From the NCBI GenBank assembly GCA_032158295.1, contig CM063253.1, positions 21,319,583-21,383,582 on the forward strand: DNA of 64,000 bases, given 5' to 3'. Shown piece after piece: positions 52,700 to 64,000 of the stretch (position 1 is its first letter; the number at the start of each line of letters is the position of its first letter). The notes beneath the pieces were generated by a model. That model searched no databases and was not told where the DNA came from. It saw nothing but the letters and a program-made list of their open reading frames with translations. This DNA comes from Pycnopodia helianthoides (lineage: Eukaryota > Echinodermata > Asteroidea > Forcipulatida > Asteriidae). A program made the position numbers and the translations under genes.

Positions 52700-52875
52700 G
52701 TATGTTCAGACAGCGTACTAAGTTAGACCCAAACCGGTTTGCCTTTACGAGCAGCGGGGGGCAGTCTTAAAAATAAAACTACCTTGCGTTCAGACAGCTC
52801 GAAGTTAAACCCGATACGGTTTATCTTCGGTTTTAAGAGGTCAAACAGCACTGTGACCCAACACATCAACATCCG
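52700..52875. repeat. dispersed repeat (GACCTCTTAAAAC family), copy 3
   Basis: Inverse orientation: GTTTATCTTCGGTTTTAAGA, GGTCAAACAGC, and GTTCAGACAGCGTACTAAGT at the left. A weaker relative is at 53880-53985 with GTTCAGACAC...GTGTCTGAAC. Confidence 0.6.
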
Positions 52876-54189
52876 GTTTATTCACAAAAGCACACACATG
52901 GCCCTGTCTAAATAGTGTCAACTGACAGCAATAGCGCACGCTGGCAACTTTCAAAAATTGCAGTCACTTTTTAATAACAGAATTTTTAAAACTGAGCGGG
53001 TGTTAAATACCTCGCATTTTTAGATTGCGTTTTTTCCCAATGTCCAGATACCATCCGATCATCCCGAAGTAGTGTCACAATGCGTCGTTTTGTCCGCTAT
53101 CCTTTTTTTCCTTCACAGGATATCGGCACTGCAAACACTGCAAAATGCGCAATAATTTCCCCTGTTTAAACACGGCCATTTTGCATGATATTCTTCCTTG
53201 TTTTTCTGCTGGCATTTCCACGTCTTTGTGGTCATGACTTTCAACGTTTGTTTTCACAATCAACTTCGTTGTGGATTGATGTACACATGTACTGACTGCA
53301 TGTATACAGATCACGTGCGTGAAGGTATTTCTGCCAGGCACACACTAACGAATTCTCCTATTGGTTGATGAGTAGGACACAGATATTATTGGCCAATAGG
53401 AAAGTTCGTTATGAGCTACATGTTTTAATAAGGGGAAATGGGAATCTGGTTGCTGAGATTTTACACGTGTGGGACTGTCGGGAGACTGGTGTACTTTTCG
53501 TGATCTGTAGAATTCTGGATACTCCTCAATTCACCATCCGGTCATTTCGTTTATTGACGTGATGATTTTCAAGCAGGAATCAAACTGACATGGCTGAAAA
53601 TGTAGCGTTATTATACATGATCCTGTTCATATCGATCTTGATAAAAACAGACCTAAATAACAGGTGAGCAAAACGAAAATAACCCAAACGAAAGACGCAC
53701 GCTTTCCGCTTTCATTTCGACTTGTTCATTGAGGCTGCGTACGGAGGTCAGTGGGCTGTTGTGAGTTAAACTGGATGTTGTCATTTTTATTCTGTCCACA
53801 CGCAGTGTTAAAAGATAAACCCGAAGCGGTCTAAAGATAAACCCTCCAGCTCGGCGGTCTAACTTTTGGGGGTTCAACCCGATTCGGTCTAACTTTAGAT
53901 TCGTTCAGACACATAGAGTTGAACTCGATCGGGTTGAACCATGAGTTAAACCGACTTTAGTACTGTGTCTGAACGACCTCAATGCTGCACGTCCTAGAGG
54001 GGGGTGTCAATCAACATGGGTCAGTGATTTGGTTAGAAGGGGCAGGACAAAACTCTGCCAGCATCAGTGTGCACAAAATCGGTATGTCAATTTTCAATGG
54101 TACATGTAGATGAAACCAAATTATAAAACTTAATTAAGCAAACAAGTAAGCTTAAAATAACCCAGGCAATACCTGGACAATAATACACG
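52876..54189. other. non-coding, expected location of ATG4 5' exon but none found
   Basis: Searched for a phase-1-ending exon encoding the usual AWNN-K-Y-G motif before the W-T-V-K block; none was seen here. The sequence holds one dispersed-repeat relative (53880-53985) and otherwise nothing recognised. Confidence 0.4.
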
Positions 54190-55028
54190 AAGACCGCGTT
54201 CCCACTGGATCCACAATCACAAGATCCTGACCCCGCACAAGGATTAGTCGCAGAAGTGAATCGTGGTCGCGTTCCCACTTGAGTATGATCGCGCATTGAT
54301 CCACCTTTTGTAAACGGAAGTAGATCAAAAGTTCACCAACGCAGGTCACTTTCGCCCATCTTCCTCACAATTACCTGAAATACGGTGCTATTTCTCACGG
54401 TGCCGCCCAGTTTGTTTTGAATTTCTTGACTGGCCCAGATGTCTAAAAAGTTCCCAGCTCCTCGTCCGACCATAGCTTGCCACGCTTCTCATCTTTTTGG
54501 GGGTTTTTTTTGGACGAATTTATGGGACGTTTATTGCTGGGCACTGCCATCTTTAAAGAACGTACAATGCATCAAAAAAAATTGCGTGGGTTTGGGTTTA
54601 GTGTGGATGCGTTGTACAGAACGTGTAGTTGGTATCGTCACGTGACGTCAATACTGCTTTATGCTTTACTTGCAATTCTTTTATGTCACCAAATGCGTGG
54701 TGCGTGCTGGGAATAGAAGAAAAAAGAACACCGTTTTCGCGCCATTCGGGCCTACCGGACCGGATGTTCGCCCTCAAATTGCGGGGTCTGATCGCCCTTT
54801 GCGTTCCCACTAGACTTTTGATCGCCCATTAATCCAAAAGGGCGATCAGATCCCGCTTTAATCCTACTCCCGAGGTGGATCAAATTGCGGGGTCTGATCC
54901 TGATCGCCCTCGCGTTCCCACTTACGCTTGATCGCCCTTTGATCGCCCTTTTCGAGAAATTGCGGGGTCTGATTGCCCTTTTCTCGAATTGCGCGATCAA
55001 TGCGGGGTCCAGTGGGAACGGGGTCTTA
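54190..55028. mobile_element. 839-bp TIR element (AAGACC.CGTTCCCACTGG ends)
   Basis: The left AAGACCGCGTTCCCACTGGA and right TCCAGTGGGAACGGGGTCTT are inverted over about 23 bp. Subterminal repeats of GCGTTCCCACTxxxxTTGATCGC occur at 54268, 54800 and 54912. It carries a Myb/SANT-like fragment. No target duplication is visible; the right end abuts a family-B MITE. Confidence 0.75.
54332..54494 (-). pseudogene. Myb/SANT-like DNA-binding domain fragment, frameshifted
   Basis: On minus, one frame reads DEKRGKLWSDEELGTF, and the next frame reads FLDIWASQEIQNKLGG, TVRNSTVFQVIVRKMGESDL and a stop. Together they resemble the W-x-D-E-E-x-x-x-x-L-D-I-W and V-R-N-x-x-V-F pattern of trihelix/Myb-SANT-like domains that accompany PIF/Harbinger transposons or domesticated copies. 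The switch is at a five-T run (54445-54449). Only the first two helices are present. Confidence 0.55.
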
Positions 55029-55350
55029 AAGGCAGGGTATCCTTTTAGTAATTGTCAAAGATTACAACATGTAGTATCCTCACTTGGTGTATAATCCCAA
55101 CATAATAAAAATGCATAAAATAACAAACCTCTAAAAATTTTGGCTCAATTGGTCATCAAAGTTGCAAAATAATAATCAGATTCAAATATTTTAGTGAAAA
55201 ATGACCTCTTTCTCAAAAACCACATTACTTCAGAGGGAGTCGTTTCTCACAATGTTTTATACTATCAGCAGCTCTCAGGTGCTCCTTACCAAGTAAGTTT
55301 TTATGGTAACATATTTCTTTAGTAATTACCAAAAGTATCCACTGCCTTAA
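55026..55350. mobile_element. MITE family B, copy 4 (TTAA at both ends)
   Basis: TTAAAGGCAGGGTATCCTTT to AAAAGTATCCACTGCCTTAA. It has the best-preserved family-B ends in the window. Internal CTCACTTGGTGTATAATCCC and GGTCATCAAAGTTGCAAAAT. Confidence 0.85.
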
Positions 55351-55416
55351 AAACAAAACAAAAAACCATTGAAAAAAGGCACACAATTAAATGTAAGTTG
55401 TGTAAAGTTTTGAAAT

Positions 55417-55716
55417 TTAAAGGTATTGTACACTTTTGGTAACAGCTCAAAATCAGTGTCCACATTTTGTGAGATTAAACATGCATGAACAAACAAACCT
55501 GTAAAAGTTTGAGCTCAATTGGTAATTGTTTTCTGTTTTTTCAAATTATCGCGCGCGATAAGTTATTGTTTTCCTCGTTTTTAGAAACGATAGCATTTTA
55601 GGCAGAAATATTTTAAGGAACCCTTTCTACCATTACTTACTTTAAATCATGTAAATATGTGTGAATCTGTGAACATTGTGTTTTTCGATCTTACCAATAG
55701 TGTACAGGGCCTTTAA
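55417..55716. mobile_element. MITE family A, copy 3
   Basis: TTAAAGGTATTGTACACTTT to AATAGTGTACAGGGCCTTTAA. It carries the ATCGCGCGCGATAA palindromic core as copy 1 does, with a ~50-bp internal deletion. Confidence 0.85.
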
Positions 55717-58336
55717 TAAGGGAAGTTATTAATAAGAAAACATAGAATGATCCAGGGATGTGATTCCTCCAGTTTTTGCCGGAAATCCTTTTTTCTTTTA
55801 AACCAAAAAGTCGACCCGTGTGAATCGTGTAAATCCGGTGAGAAAATATGGGGGGGGGGAGGGGCGGGTAGAAGATCGTGATACATTTGGTGAGCGAGCA
55901 CTGTACGCAGAAACCTTTGAAAATCGATGGACTTATAACAAGTCTTATGTGCAGTGGAGTAAAGTACCCAGTAGAAACCAATGCATTGTGCGCGATTTAG
56001 TCGTTGCGGTCCAGACTATAAAAAAAAATATTGGATTGTGCATGCTCGCTCGGAGGTATGCATCCCCGCGTGAACGAACGACATGTGTATGCTCACAACT
56101 TGGTGAGTTAGATTTAAAAATAAAACACATGCATCAAAAGGAGAAAGTCTGGCTACGTGATCAATACACTACAATACATGTACATGTACATAAACCATTG
56201 AGACACAGACTCGATGCATAACGTAGAGCTATATGTTCTACTATCGTCTGGCTCCTAGGTTTTTCTAATGCTTTACTCATAGGATGCGGCTGCTAGCATG
56301 GACAGTGGAAACATCGCTGCATCAAACAGTCAACTTGAAATAAAAATGACACCAACAAGAATTGATAAATCGCGATCGTCAAGGCCAAGATTTATCAACA
56401 CTTTTAATTTTGATAGTTTTCAGTTACGTGAAGAAGAATTCCTCAGTAAGGTTATTTAGTAGCAAAAAGTACCGGTCGGCAATGTCATAACATTGCTTGA
56501 GAGCCGGTCGGGATTTTTTAGAACTGGTTAGTGCCGACCAGCCCCGACCAGTGTAGTCACAACACTGTCTGCACTGTAAACATTCTGAGCTTTTCAATTT
56601 CATCTCTAACTTTAAGGCATCCAAGTTATGTTAATGAGAATAAATACACCTGTAACTGAACAATTGAACTTACAAATAAGAATAATAATAATCAAAGTCT
56701 TATATAGCGCCGGTATCCGCCAATGCAGGCGCTTGCTCAAAAAATCTGCACACTAGTCAGCTGAGCTCCAAGTGCACTGCTCGCGACATCCAACAAAATA
56801 GTTATGATAGTTAAAATATTGCTGAATTTTTTTCAAATTTACATTGTTACCCTTTTTCATACCTGTACCCCAGCATGAATGTACTTTTATAGAAGGTTCC
56901 TTTGATATTGTGCCATTAGCTAAGGAACAGTCCCTGTAGACATGTAAGACGCAGTTTTATGTAAGCATTCAGTCATGTACACATGCTTTAGTTCAACTGA
57001 TCAAAAGGATGTGGTTTTTTATAGATCATTCGCCAGAATTTGAAAATGGGGTAAGCCCCTTGATTGTGCACATTACATGTTATGTTTATTTAACAAAGTC
57101 AATTGCACTTGTAAGCACATTCAGGAACTGGAAGCCCAAGTTGTCTAATGTGGGAGTGGCTCTGGTGTGAATTGATGCTGTCAGGCAGGGTATTATCGGG
57201 GACTACCTCAGCAAATGGGGAATGATCGCTAGCAGTACACCAATTGCCCTTGTGAACTGGGGATGGAAAACTGTAATTCCACAGTGGACCGCGCCCAGGC
57301 AAAGTACATTGTGACAGCCATGGATGGACATCTCATATGACATCAGATCCCGATCCAACGAATACACTAGTGAATGTTACATTATTTGCTATAGACTGTG
57401 CAAGTCTCGTGCGTATCCGAACGAGAAAACACGTCAAACGAAGAACATTTTTATTTCTGAAATCAAATCTTTGTTTTAGGTTATCTCTAATGACAAAATC
57501 TGAACAACAAAAATAAATCACTACAATTTTATGAAATAAGTTTTAGCTTTTGAAAAAAATACACATAAGTGTCTTAGTTATAATTGAAAAACAAATTAAA
57601 ATGCTACCTCATCAACCATAGACTGCATGAAAAGGATTCGCTTCGCAATAAAAGCATCTGGTGATTATAATCGCGCATCAAAAACAAGCGTTACATAAGT
57701 TTTATGATTGGAGGCGAGCACAAAATTCTTATTTTTTTGCAATAACCGAAAGCTGAGGTCAAGTTTAATTCTCGGGTTTTCTTTGTTAAATTGTTGAATT
57801 GGTTTTACTTTCATATTTTATCACTTATTAATAAACACCTTGGAGAGTTTATGCACTCTGATTGGTCGAAGACTGGTCACGTGGGGGTGTATTAACATGT
57901 GATATAAAGACCGGCTCAGTGAACTAGCGAATAAATGGCCCCTTAACAAGCACATTGTTGTGTAAAATCCTATGCACTATGTGCTTGTTGCACGGCAAAC
58001 TACCGGTATAAAATCAACTCATTTCTTTGTGCGTATTTACTTTTTTTGAGCAGGACAGATGGTACCCGCGTGCAGAAACATACCACGCGTAGGCGTGAAC
58101 GCGCAGACGATGTATCAATTTAGGGTAGCTGGTACGCGCATGAAACCAACATAATGCAAAGTCATAGTCTGGTTCTTGAAAATATAAACAATTAATTATG
58201 TGTAGGAGAATAGGTACCACAAAAAAGTTGAACAGCCAAAGGATTGGCCCTTGAACATGAGTAGAACATTTATAAAAATAACGGCGAAAGAAAAATCACA
58301 AATTCTTTTTACATTTTTTTCGTTATAAGGCATAAT
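55717..58336. other. non-coding, nothing firmly recognised
   Basis: It contains a partial inverted repeat of GCCGGTCGG/CCGACCAG type at 56465-56560 and the TATATAGCGCCGG dispersed fragment at 56698-56770. No exon with convincing splice sites or homology was seen. Confidence 0.4.
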
Positions 58337-58502
58337 GGGAATAACAGTGCGATGAGCCGGTCTTCACTGCGTGGTAATGACCTAGGTTGGTGGCTGGCTG
58401 CTGTTAATGGACCTCGCCTTTGGCTCGGTCCATTAACAGCAGCCAGCCACCAGCCCGGTCATTACCACGCAGTGAAGACCAGCTCATCGCACTGTTATTC
58501 CC
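58337..58502. repeat. 166-bp near-perfect hairpin
   Basis: Left arm 58337-58411 (GGGAATAACAGTGCGATGAG ... GTTAATGGACC) and right arm 58428-58502 (GGTCCATTAACAGC ... CTCATCGCACTGTTATTCCC), with about four mismatches over 75 bp, around a ~16-bp loop CTCGCCTTTGGCTCG. Non-coding; could be a MITE or a long-hairpin RNA source. Confidence 0.85.
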
Positions 58503-59271
58503 TAAGTATTACATTCCAAACAACATGTACTCCTACCTCCCGCCCAGGTAGTACATGTAGTTAATAAGCAGGACAGTTCTTTTCAGAACTGAGAAGTCTC
58601 CCGAATTCCGAAAAAAACCTACTCCGCGGTAGTAGAATAAATAGCAAGACAAGTTCTCTAAAGAACAAATCTACACAGCAAAGTAGATATTTATACACAT
58701 GGTGTTACCACAAACCGAATATATATTGATACCTCACCATGCATTGCCTCAAAACCCATAAACATGTATAATTGTCTAGGTCATAAACAACATTAAACTA
58801 AAATAATTGACGAAACAAAATCTCGCCCATGTAAAACTCCGTATGGCTGGGACCACTATGGTCCCGGAAGTTCGAATGTGGTTTATTACTTGATATTATT
58901 TGCTATGGTGTCACATGTGACAAGGTGACTGACCACTTGCCGGTCTAGTCACACTCACAAACATACTAAAGTACATGTAAATTCGAAGACTCAATAGTTA
59001 ACTTGATGTCTTATTTATTAGTGTACAAGAGTCTAAGCAGCTGGGATCATCGAAGGATTCTAAGTCTCATCATCAACGATTACATCACGATTACTCAGTT
59101 TATTGTCAACGGAAGCACAAAAATGCACTCAGGAAGGCTTGGAAATCTCAGTCGTCTGTCACTACATTTAGCAGAAAGAGGGGTGGTGTCAACAAAGTGC
59201 ATTGGTTATCAGAGGGAAAAAAATACAACTAACTGCAGGTTTACAATGGTCAAGAGTACAAAAAGTAAGCT
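58503..59271. other. non-coding, nothing recognised
   Basis: No gene seen. A fragment of the S1 tail (GTGGTTTATTACTTGA) is at 58880. Confidence 0.4.
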
Positions 59272-59520
59272 TATTATTTGGTTTTACCCTAACACCAATG
59301 TAAGTAATGCACTGTATACTCAGTACTTTCCCGAGTTTTGTGAAAACAAATCCACTGGCATGTTGCTCTTACTCGGGTGGGACTCGAACCTATGACCTTT
59401 GCCATTCTAGAGCAGATGTCTTACCAACAAGACCACCGAGATTGCCCCGTATCTAGAGGCAGTTCCAATCCTATGTTTTAGCAGTCGATACCGCAATGTA
59501 CATGTAGTTATCATCTATTA
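59272..59520 (-). mobile_element. tRNA-derived SINE (family S2)
   Basis: TTTTACCCTAACACCAATGT, TTTCCCGAGTTTTGTG, CTCGGGTGGGACTCGAACCT (box B on minus), TGCCATTCTAGAGCAGATGT, CCACCGAGATTGCCCC (head). The head-side flank GCAGTTCCAATCCTATGTTT matches 39480. Confidence 0.75.
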
Positions 59521-60162
59521 AAGAATAGTGTATGTTGCACAATGATCCTAGCAGTCCCTACAAAAGGGGAAATTCTGTTGAGCTAATTGCAAGGGGAAAA
59601 GGGTTTGAACGTGTATGGATATGATGCTGTCCTGTTTTTGATGTAGTAAGGAACACTGTTATGGTGGGGAAAGTTGCCCACAAAAGTGAACTTTACAATA
59701 ATAATCTGTTACTTTTCTATGTTTTACATTTTTATATTAATTTCTTAACTTAAAACCAATAATTATAGTAATAAATAAATAAAGCTAAACATGGAAATTT
59801 GTACAAAAAATATCAAACTTCTTGCCATTGTGTTTGTTATGAAAATGTTGATTACAATATCAAAGGACCATACTAGATTCACATGAAAGACATTTAAGGC
59901 CACCATGGTATCACAATACATAGTACAATGACAGCCACAAGGTTGACACATGGTTTGAAATACAAAGTTCATTCACAGCTCCTAAACTAGACAGTTTCAA
60001 ATCCAACCTCAAATCTCACCTATTTTAGCTACATGTAGCCTTCTATCGTTCATAGTAATTTCACTGTTTTGTTTTGGTTTGGGTTTTCTTTTTTTGTAGA
60101 GCGCATTGATATTTCTCATCAAATTTTGCACAATGATACAAGTTTCTTCTTATATTATTTAG

Positions 60163-60305
60163 TTTTTACCCTAACACCGAAGTATGTAAAGCTCTGTAAA
60201 CTCAGTACTTTCCCAGAGTCCTGTGAAAAAAAAATCCACAGGCGTGTTACACTGGTGGGATTCGAGCCCACAATCTTTGCCATTCTACTGTTCTAGATCA
60301 GTTTT
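60163..60305 (-). mobile_element. tRNA-derived SINE (family S2), truncated head
   Basis: TTTTTACCCTAACACCGAAG, CCAGAGTCCTGTGAAAAAA, GGTGGGATTCGAGCCCACAA. The 5' tRNA head is lost after TTCTAGATCAG. Confidence 0.7.
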
Positions 60306-61089
60306 TCTTATCACTATTATTCCTTGTGCACATACATATAATTTTGAGCTGGCAAATAAAAGTAGTTCCAACGCAATACAGTCTAATGTAAAATAAAATT
60401 TCTCGCTACTAACCATCTCGGAGAGGTTAAAATTCTTCATCACTATGGAAACGTTTTAGGAATTGTGATGTGACATGTCTGCAGTATAACAGCCCAAATG
60501 ACCAAAAGTATATCCTGCCTTTAAAGATACATTCAATAAGGCACAATTTCAAAAGCTACAATGTGCTACTGAAGATGCTACAAAAAAAGATAGAAAGAAT
60601 TTATAGGCGAGAAGAGAAACAGATGTGTTTATTTAGTTTAGTCTTGAAAGTCTGTAATGAGTTGATGTTGTGAGTGTGATTGGGTAGAGAATGCCAGCGT
60701 CCTGGACCAGCAACTGAGAAGGACCAGTCCCCTGCCCTTTCTGTTTCTCACTCAGTGCAACATTATACGGTTATGAAAGATTTTTGTGTGTGTGTCTACA
60801 CATTGTATGACCCATCAGCATCTGCATGTCAAATTTGGCAAAAATGCCTGACAGCGACACCGCACTTAATGTATTAATACCCATGATCACATAGGAAAGG
60901 AAACAGTCCATTCCTGTTACCCTCCATGAAAAGCTAAGGTACCTTGATAGAGGATCACACACGTTGATCAACCGTCAACCAACCAAAACCTTGACCAGGT
61001 CACCATTCTATTGAACCCTATCAAACTCTCCTGATAAACACAGCTGATAAAATGAACAATGTCCGATTTGGAGATTGCAGAAACATTTC

Positions 61090-61632
61090 CCATCATATCC
61101 TTTCAGGATGAAAAATGACAGTCAGGCCTGATCAATTCTAGTTACATTTAGTTCATAAAAAAACAACAGAGCAATCATCCAATGTTTTCAGTGAGCATCC
61201 AGTGGCAAATTGAAGCTTTTTTTTTTACTGTTAATAAAATTTCTGCAATATGCAGAGTTTGCTGAATCATTTCATATCATATCCTGTCAGGATGAAAGTT
61301 GACGGTCAGGCCTGATAAATTCTACATTTAGTTCATCAAAAAACAACAGAGCAATCAACTAATGTGGTCAGTGAGCTTCCACCAAGTTGAAGATTTTTTT
61401 AACGGTAATAAATTTTCTGGAAATGCAGACTTTGCAGATCATTATTCATATCATATCCTGTGACATGTATGAAGATGAAAGTTGATGGTTAGGCCTGATA
61501 AATTCTAGTTACTTTTAGTCCATCAGAAAACAACAAAGTAATCAATCCAATGTTGTCAGTGAGCTTCCACTGGCAAATTTAAGCTTTTTACCAGACATGA
61601 AAATTCTGGAAATGCAGACTCGTTATTTTTGG
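61090..61632. repeat. three tandem copies of a ~180-bp unit
   Basis: Each copy runs TATCATATCCT(G)TCAGGATGAAA, CAGGCCTGATAAATTCTA, AAAACAACAGAGCAATCA, CAGTGAGCTTCCA and AAATGCAGACTTTGC. Starts are near 61090, 61270 and 61455. No stop-free frame. Confidence 0.8.
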
Positions 61633-64000
61633 AAATAGAAGATTGGCAAAGGATATGAAACCATCTGACTGAAACAGTCCAGGTGACTAAGGCAATACAA
61701 TGATCATGATTTATGTAACAGGCATGCAACTTAATTTTTGAAGAAAAAAAGAGAGAGAGAGAGAGAGAACTGCTAAGCAGACAAGACTTGTATGATGAGT
61801 GTTTTTAAGTTTTCAGTGGTACTAAAAGAGAACAACAAAGAGGAAATTAGCCATGAAGATGCAAGTCTGGTATACAATGGCGCTATTAGGGTCACCATTC
61901 TCTGCTAGTCTGCTTTATACAGGGCTGGGTCCAAATTTCTGCACGAGCTTGGTACACGAAAGTTGAAAACTGTTTGGTAATGGGACATGACTAATGCATC
62001 TGTTTTTTTAACTCCTGTGCAATTTTTATTTATTTATCTATTTCATTATTTATTTATTTATTTGTTTAGTTAGTTAGTTACTTATATATTTATTTGTTTA
62101 TTTATTTATTTTTTATTTCCCCCCTTCTTTCTGTCTTTCTTTCTTCTTTGTTTATTTAGTTATTTATTTTATTTATTTATTTATTTATTTTTTCATTAAC
62201 TTTTTCATTTTATTCTTCATTAATTTTTTCATTTATTTTAATTTTTAAAACTACAATTTCCATTGTTTATTTATATTTATTTATATTAAGATATTTATTT
62301 AGTCCGTTGGGTTTTGTATTGGGCTATGTGGACTTGTCGTAGATTTTTTTATTATTATTATTATTAATTTTTTTTTCATGCTGTTTATCATTGTACAGTG
62401 TACACATACTTGTACTCCAGACCTGGTACTTGATCAGCCCATTTCACCCTATTAGTTTTAGTTTGGGCAATTTCACCTGTTTTCCTTTTCTTATTAACAT
62501 TAAGGTAATTTTTGGTGTCCATTGTTAAGTTGGACCTTGCCTGATGCTTCTGTTTTTATCCCTTTTTCCCTGTGCAATTTTTACTAAATGATTCAAATTT
62601 TGTACATAAAATATTTATTTTTAGTAACATTCTGTTATGTAATAGCCAGTAGCATTGGAAACAAAGGCCCTCGGGCCACAGTTATTAGGTTAACTTTTTC
62701 TCTTCCTGGCATGTGCTGCTGGCTCTATTGTATGTTCTTTTGTCATTTTATTCATTGTCTTCACTGTTTGTTTTATTGTATTGTGAATTATGCCGAATAA
62801 ATAATAATAATAATAATAATAATGAAGTACTCATGTGCACAAGCCAAATTCCTTGAAAACTGTAGAGTACGCTTACATTTAGCACATACTTTTTTCTGCT
62901 ACTGTAAAGCAGAGCCGTGACATTGGTCACTGTACAGTGCTTCATTTACATGTACATAATGTACACTTTTTGAAACAAAGTTTGGCCTAAACAAGCCAAC
63001 CTTTATCCAGTCCGTGTTCTGACGTATCATACAACATGGACTGGTTTTTATGATGGTTTTCTGAGGAACTGGAACTTCAGTGTTGATTTCACAGTAGAGC
63101 ATGGATTTTACATTGCATTTTTATGAGTCTTTAATCGAAGAAGGGGAGGGGGGAGGAGGGCCCAATATTTTTCTGATCAAATTTCAACAGAATTACCAGG
63201 AGGAAAAACTTCACACCTGTAAATGATGCAATGATAACTAAACGCAAAATAAACAATGATATAGTCAAATTAGTTTCAGTGATTTTGTTCAAGTTGGTCA
63301 AATCACACAGTGTACGAGTTATGGTAAGCCTGTGAATTCCGCATCACCAAAATTGTGCACTACACTGTATAGCAATGCATGTGGGGACATCGACTCCAAA
63401 ATGGCAAAACAGAGATCATCGTGATGATAATGTCAGGTGAATTGGGTCAAATAGAACACACCTGTCAGAAACAGCCACTACCTTTCCATGGTTTGCTTTC
63501 CAATTTGGTTTGATTCCAATTATTTTCATGAAATGTTGAACATGTTTTATGACAATATGCAGTTCAGTATGTAAAGTGATGGCAAGCACATGTCCGTTCC
63601 TCATATCCGTCCCTCACGTCTGTCCCTCACGTCTGTCCCTCACGTCCGTCCCTCACGTCCGTCCCTCACTTAAAAACAGGGTCATACATCTCAAACAAAC
63701 CTGTTTTTACCCCTTTTTTTCTCTCAAATCAAAATTTTTACACATGTAAATTTCAAAAATTATGTTCATACCATGTAGATAAACTTTATAAATATTGTTA
63801 ACTTTATAAATTAGTCTCAATGTGTCCGTCCCTCACAGGAAATTTTGTCGTCTATCACACAATTTGGAAGAGCTCCCTCCACTTTCCTGAGTGTAAGCAC
63901 TTCATTGTTCATAATTACGAAGAAAAGTTGACAATATTTTCAAGTTTCAATAAAATATTTGAAACTGTATAGAATGGTAGTGTTTGTCAATTCTATTGAT
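61633..64000. other. non-coding with simple repeats to the window end
   Basis: GAGA tract 61752-61768, long (TTTA/ATTT)n-rich tract 62030-62300, (ATT)n at 62350 and (AAT)n at 62798-62823, and five tandem copies of the 13-bp GTCCCTCACGTCC at 63598-63670. No exon for ATG4 was identified, though one may be present or lie further right. Confidence 0.5.

Noticed and set aside
53075..53341. Minus-strand 88-codon frame ending KKDSGQNDAL
   Set aside because: No homology recognised, no splice partner in the right phase, and average composition.
54332..54490. First coding exon of ATG4 starting MVGRGAGNFLDIW
   Set aside because: The frame ends in phase 0 while the next ATG4 exon needs phase 1, it lies inside a TIR element, and it looks like a Myb/SANT domain.
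62030..62300. Possible origin or matrix attachment region in the ATTT-rich tract
   Set aside because: Simple-sequence AT richness alone does not support either function.

Overview
This is a eukaryotic, intron-rich, AT-rich and repeat-dense genomic window from a marine invertebrate. An echinoderm, probably a sea star, is the best guess. That guess is inference: it rests on a Vasa gene with zinc-knuckle exons and on the style of the TTAA-flanked MITEs and tRNA-derived SINEs, and no species was identified by search. Prokaryotic features (operons, Shine-Dalgarno sites, CRISPR) are not expected and none was found.

Two host genes are recognised, both on the minus strand. (1) The 5' half of a vasa/DDX4 germline RNA-helicase gene runs from its start codon at 25265 leftward past base 1. 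The exons seen encode an acidic N-terminus, Gly/RGG-rich linkers and four CCHC zinc knuckles; the DEAD-box helicase core lies beyond the left edge. (2) An ATG4C/D-type autophagy cysteine protease lies at 36779-52356. Eight consecutive exons carry matching phases and the complete Cys-Asp-His catalytic set. The first coding exon was not found and may lie beyond 64000.

Inside a vasa intron, on the same strand (18953 to 14300), lies an unrecognised four-exon gene. It carries a one-base frame error in exon 2, and its last exon is split by a 5'-truncated, frameshifted LINE with an exact 11-bp target-site duplication.

The remaining sequence is mostly repeats. Three large minisatellites lie in introns: a 45-bp unit at about 1457-3243, a 24-bp unit at about 8838-10478, and another 45-bp unit at about 46262-49705. 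The third forms most of a DNA transposon (45757-49724, 5-bp TSD) into which a second CAGGG-ended element has inserted, also with a 5-bp TSD. There are at least three related families of TTAA-flanked MITEs, several long-hairpin elements, at least four SINE types, a foldback element upstream of vasa, and a TIR element carrying a broken Myb/SANT-like domain.

Layout: 1-25.3 kb vasa with its intronic passengers; 25.3-36.8 kb intergenic repeats between the vasa 5' end and the ATG4 3' end; 36.8-52.4 kb ATG4; 52.4-64 kb non-coding sequence with MITEs, SINEs and a ~180-bp tandem repeat. No functional link between vasa and ATG4 can be drawn from the sequence; they are simply tandem neighbours.
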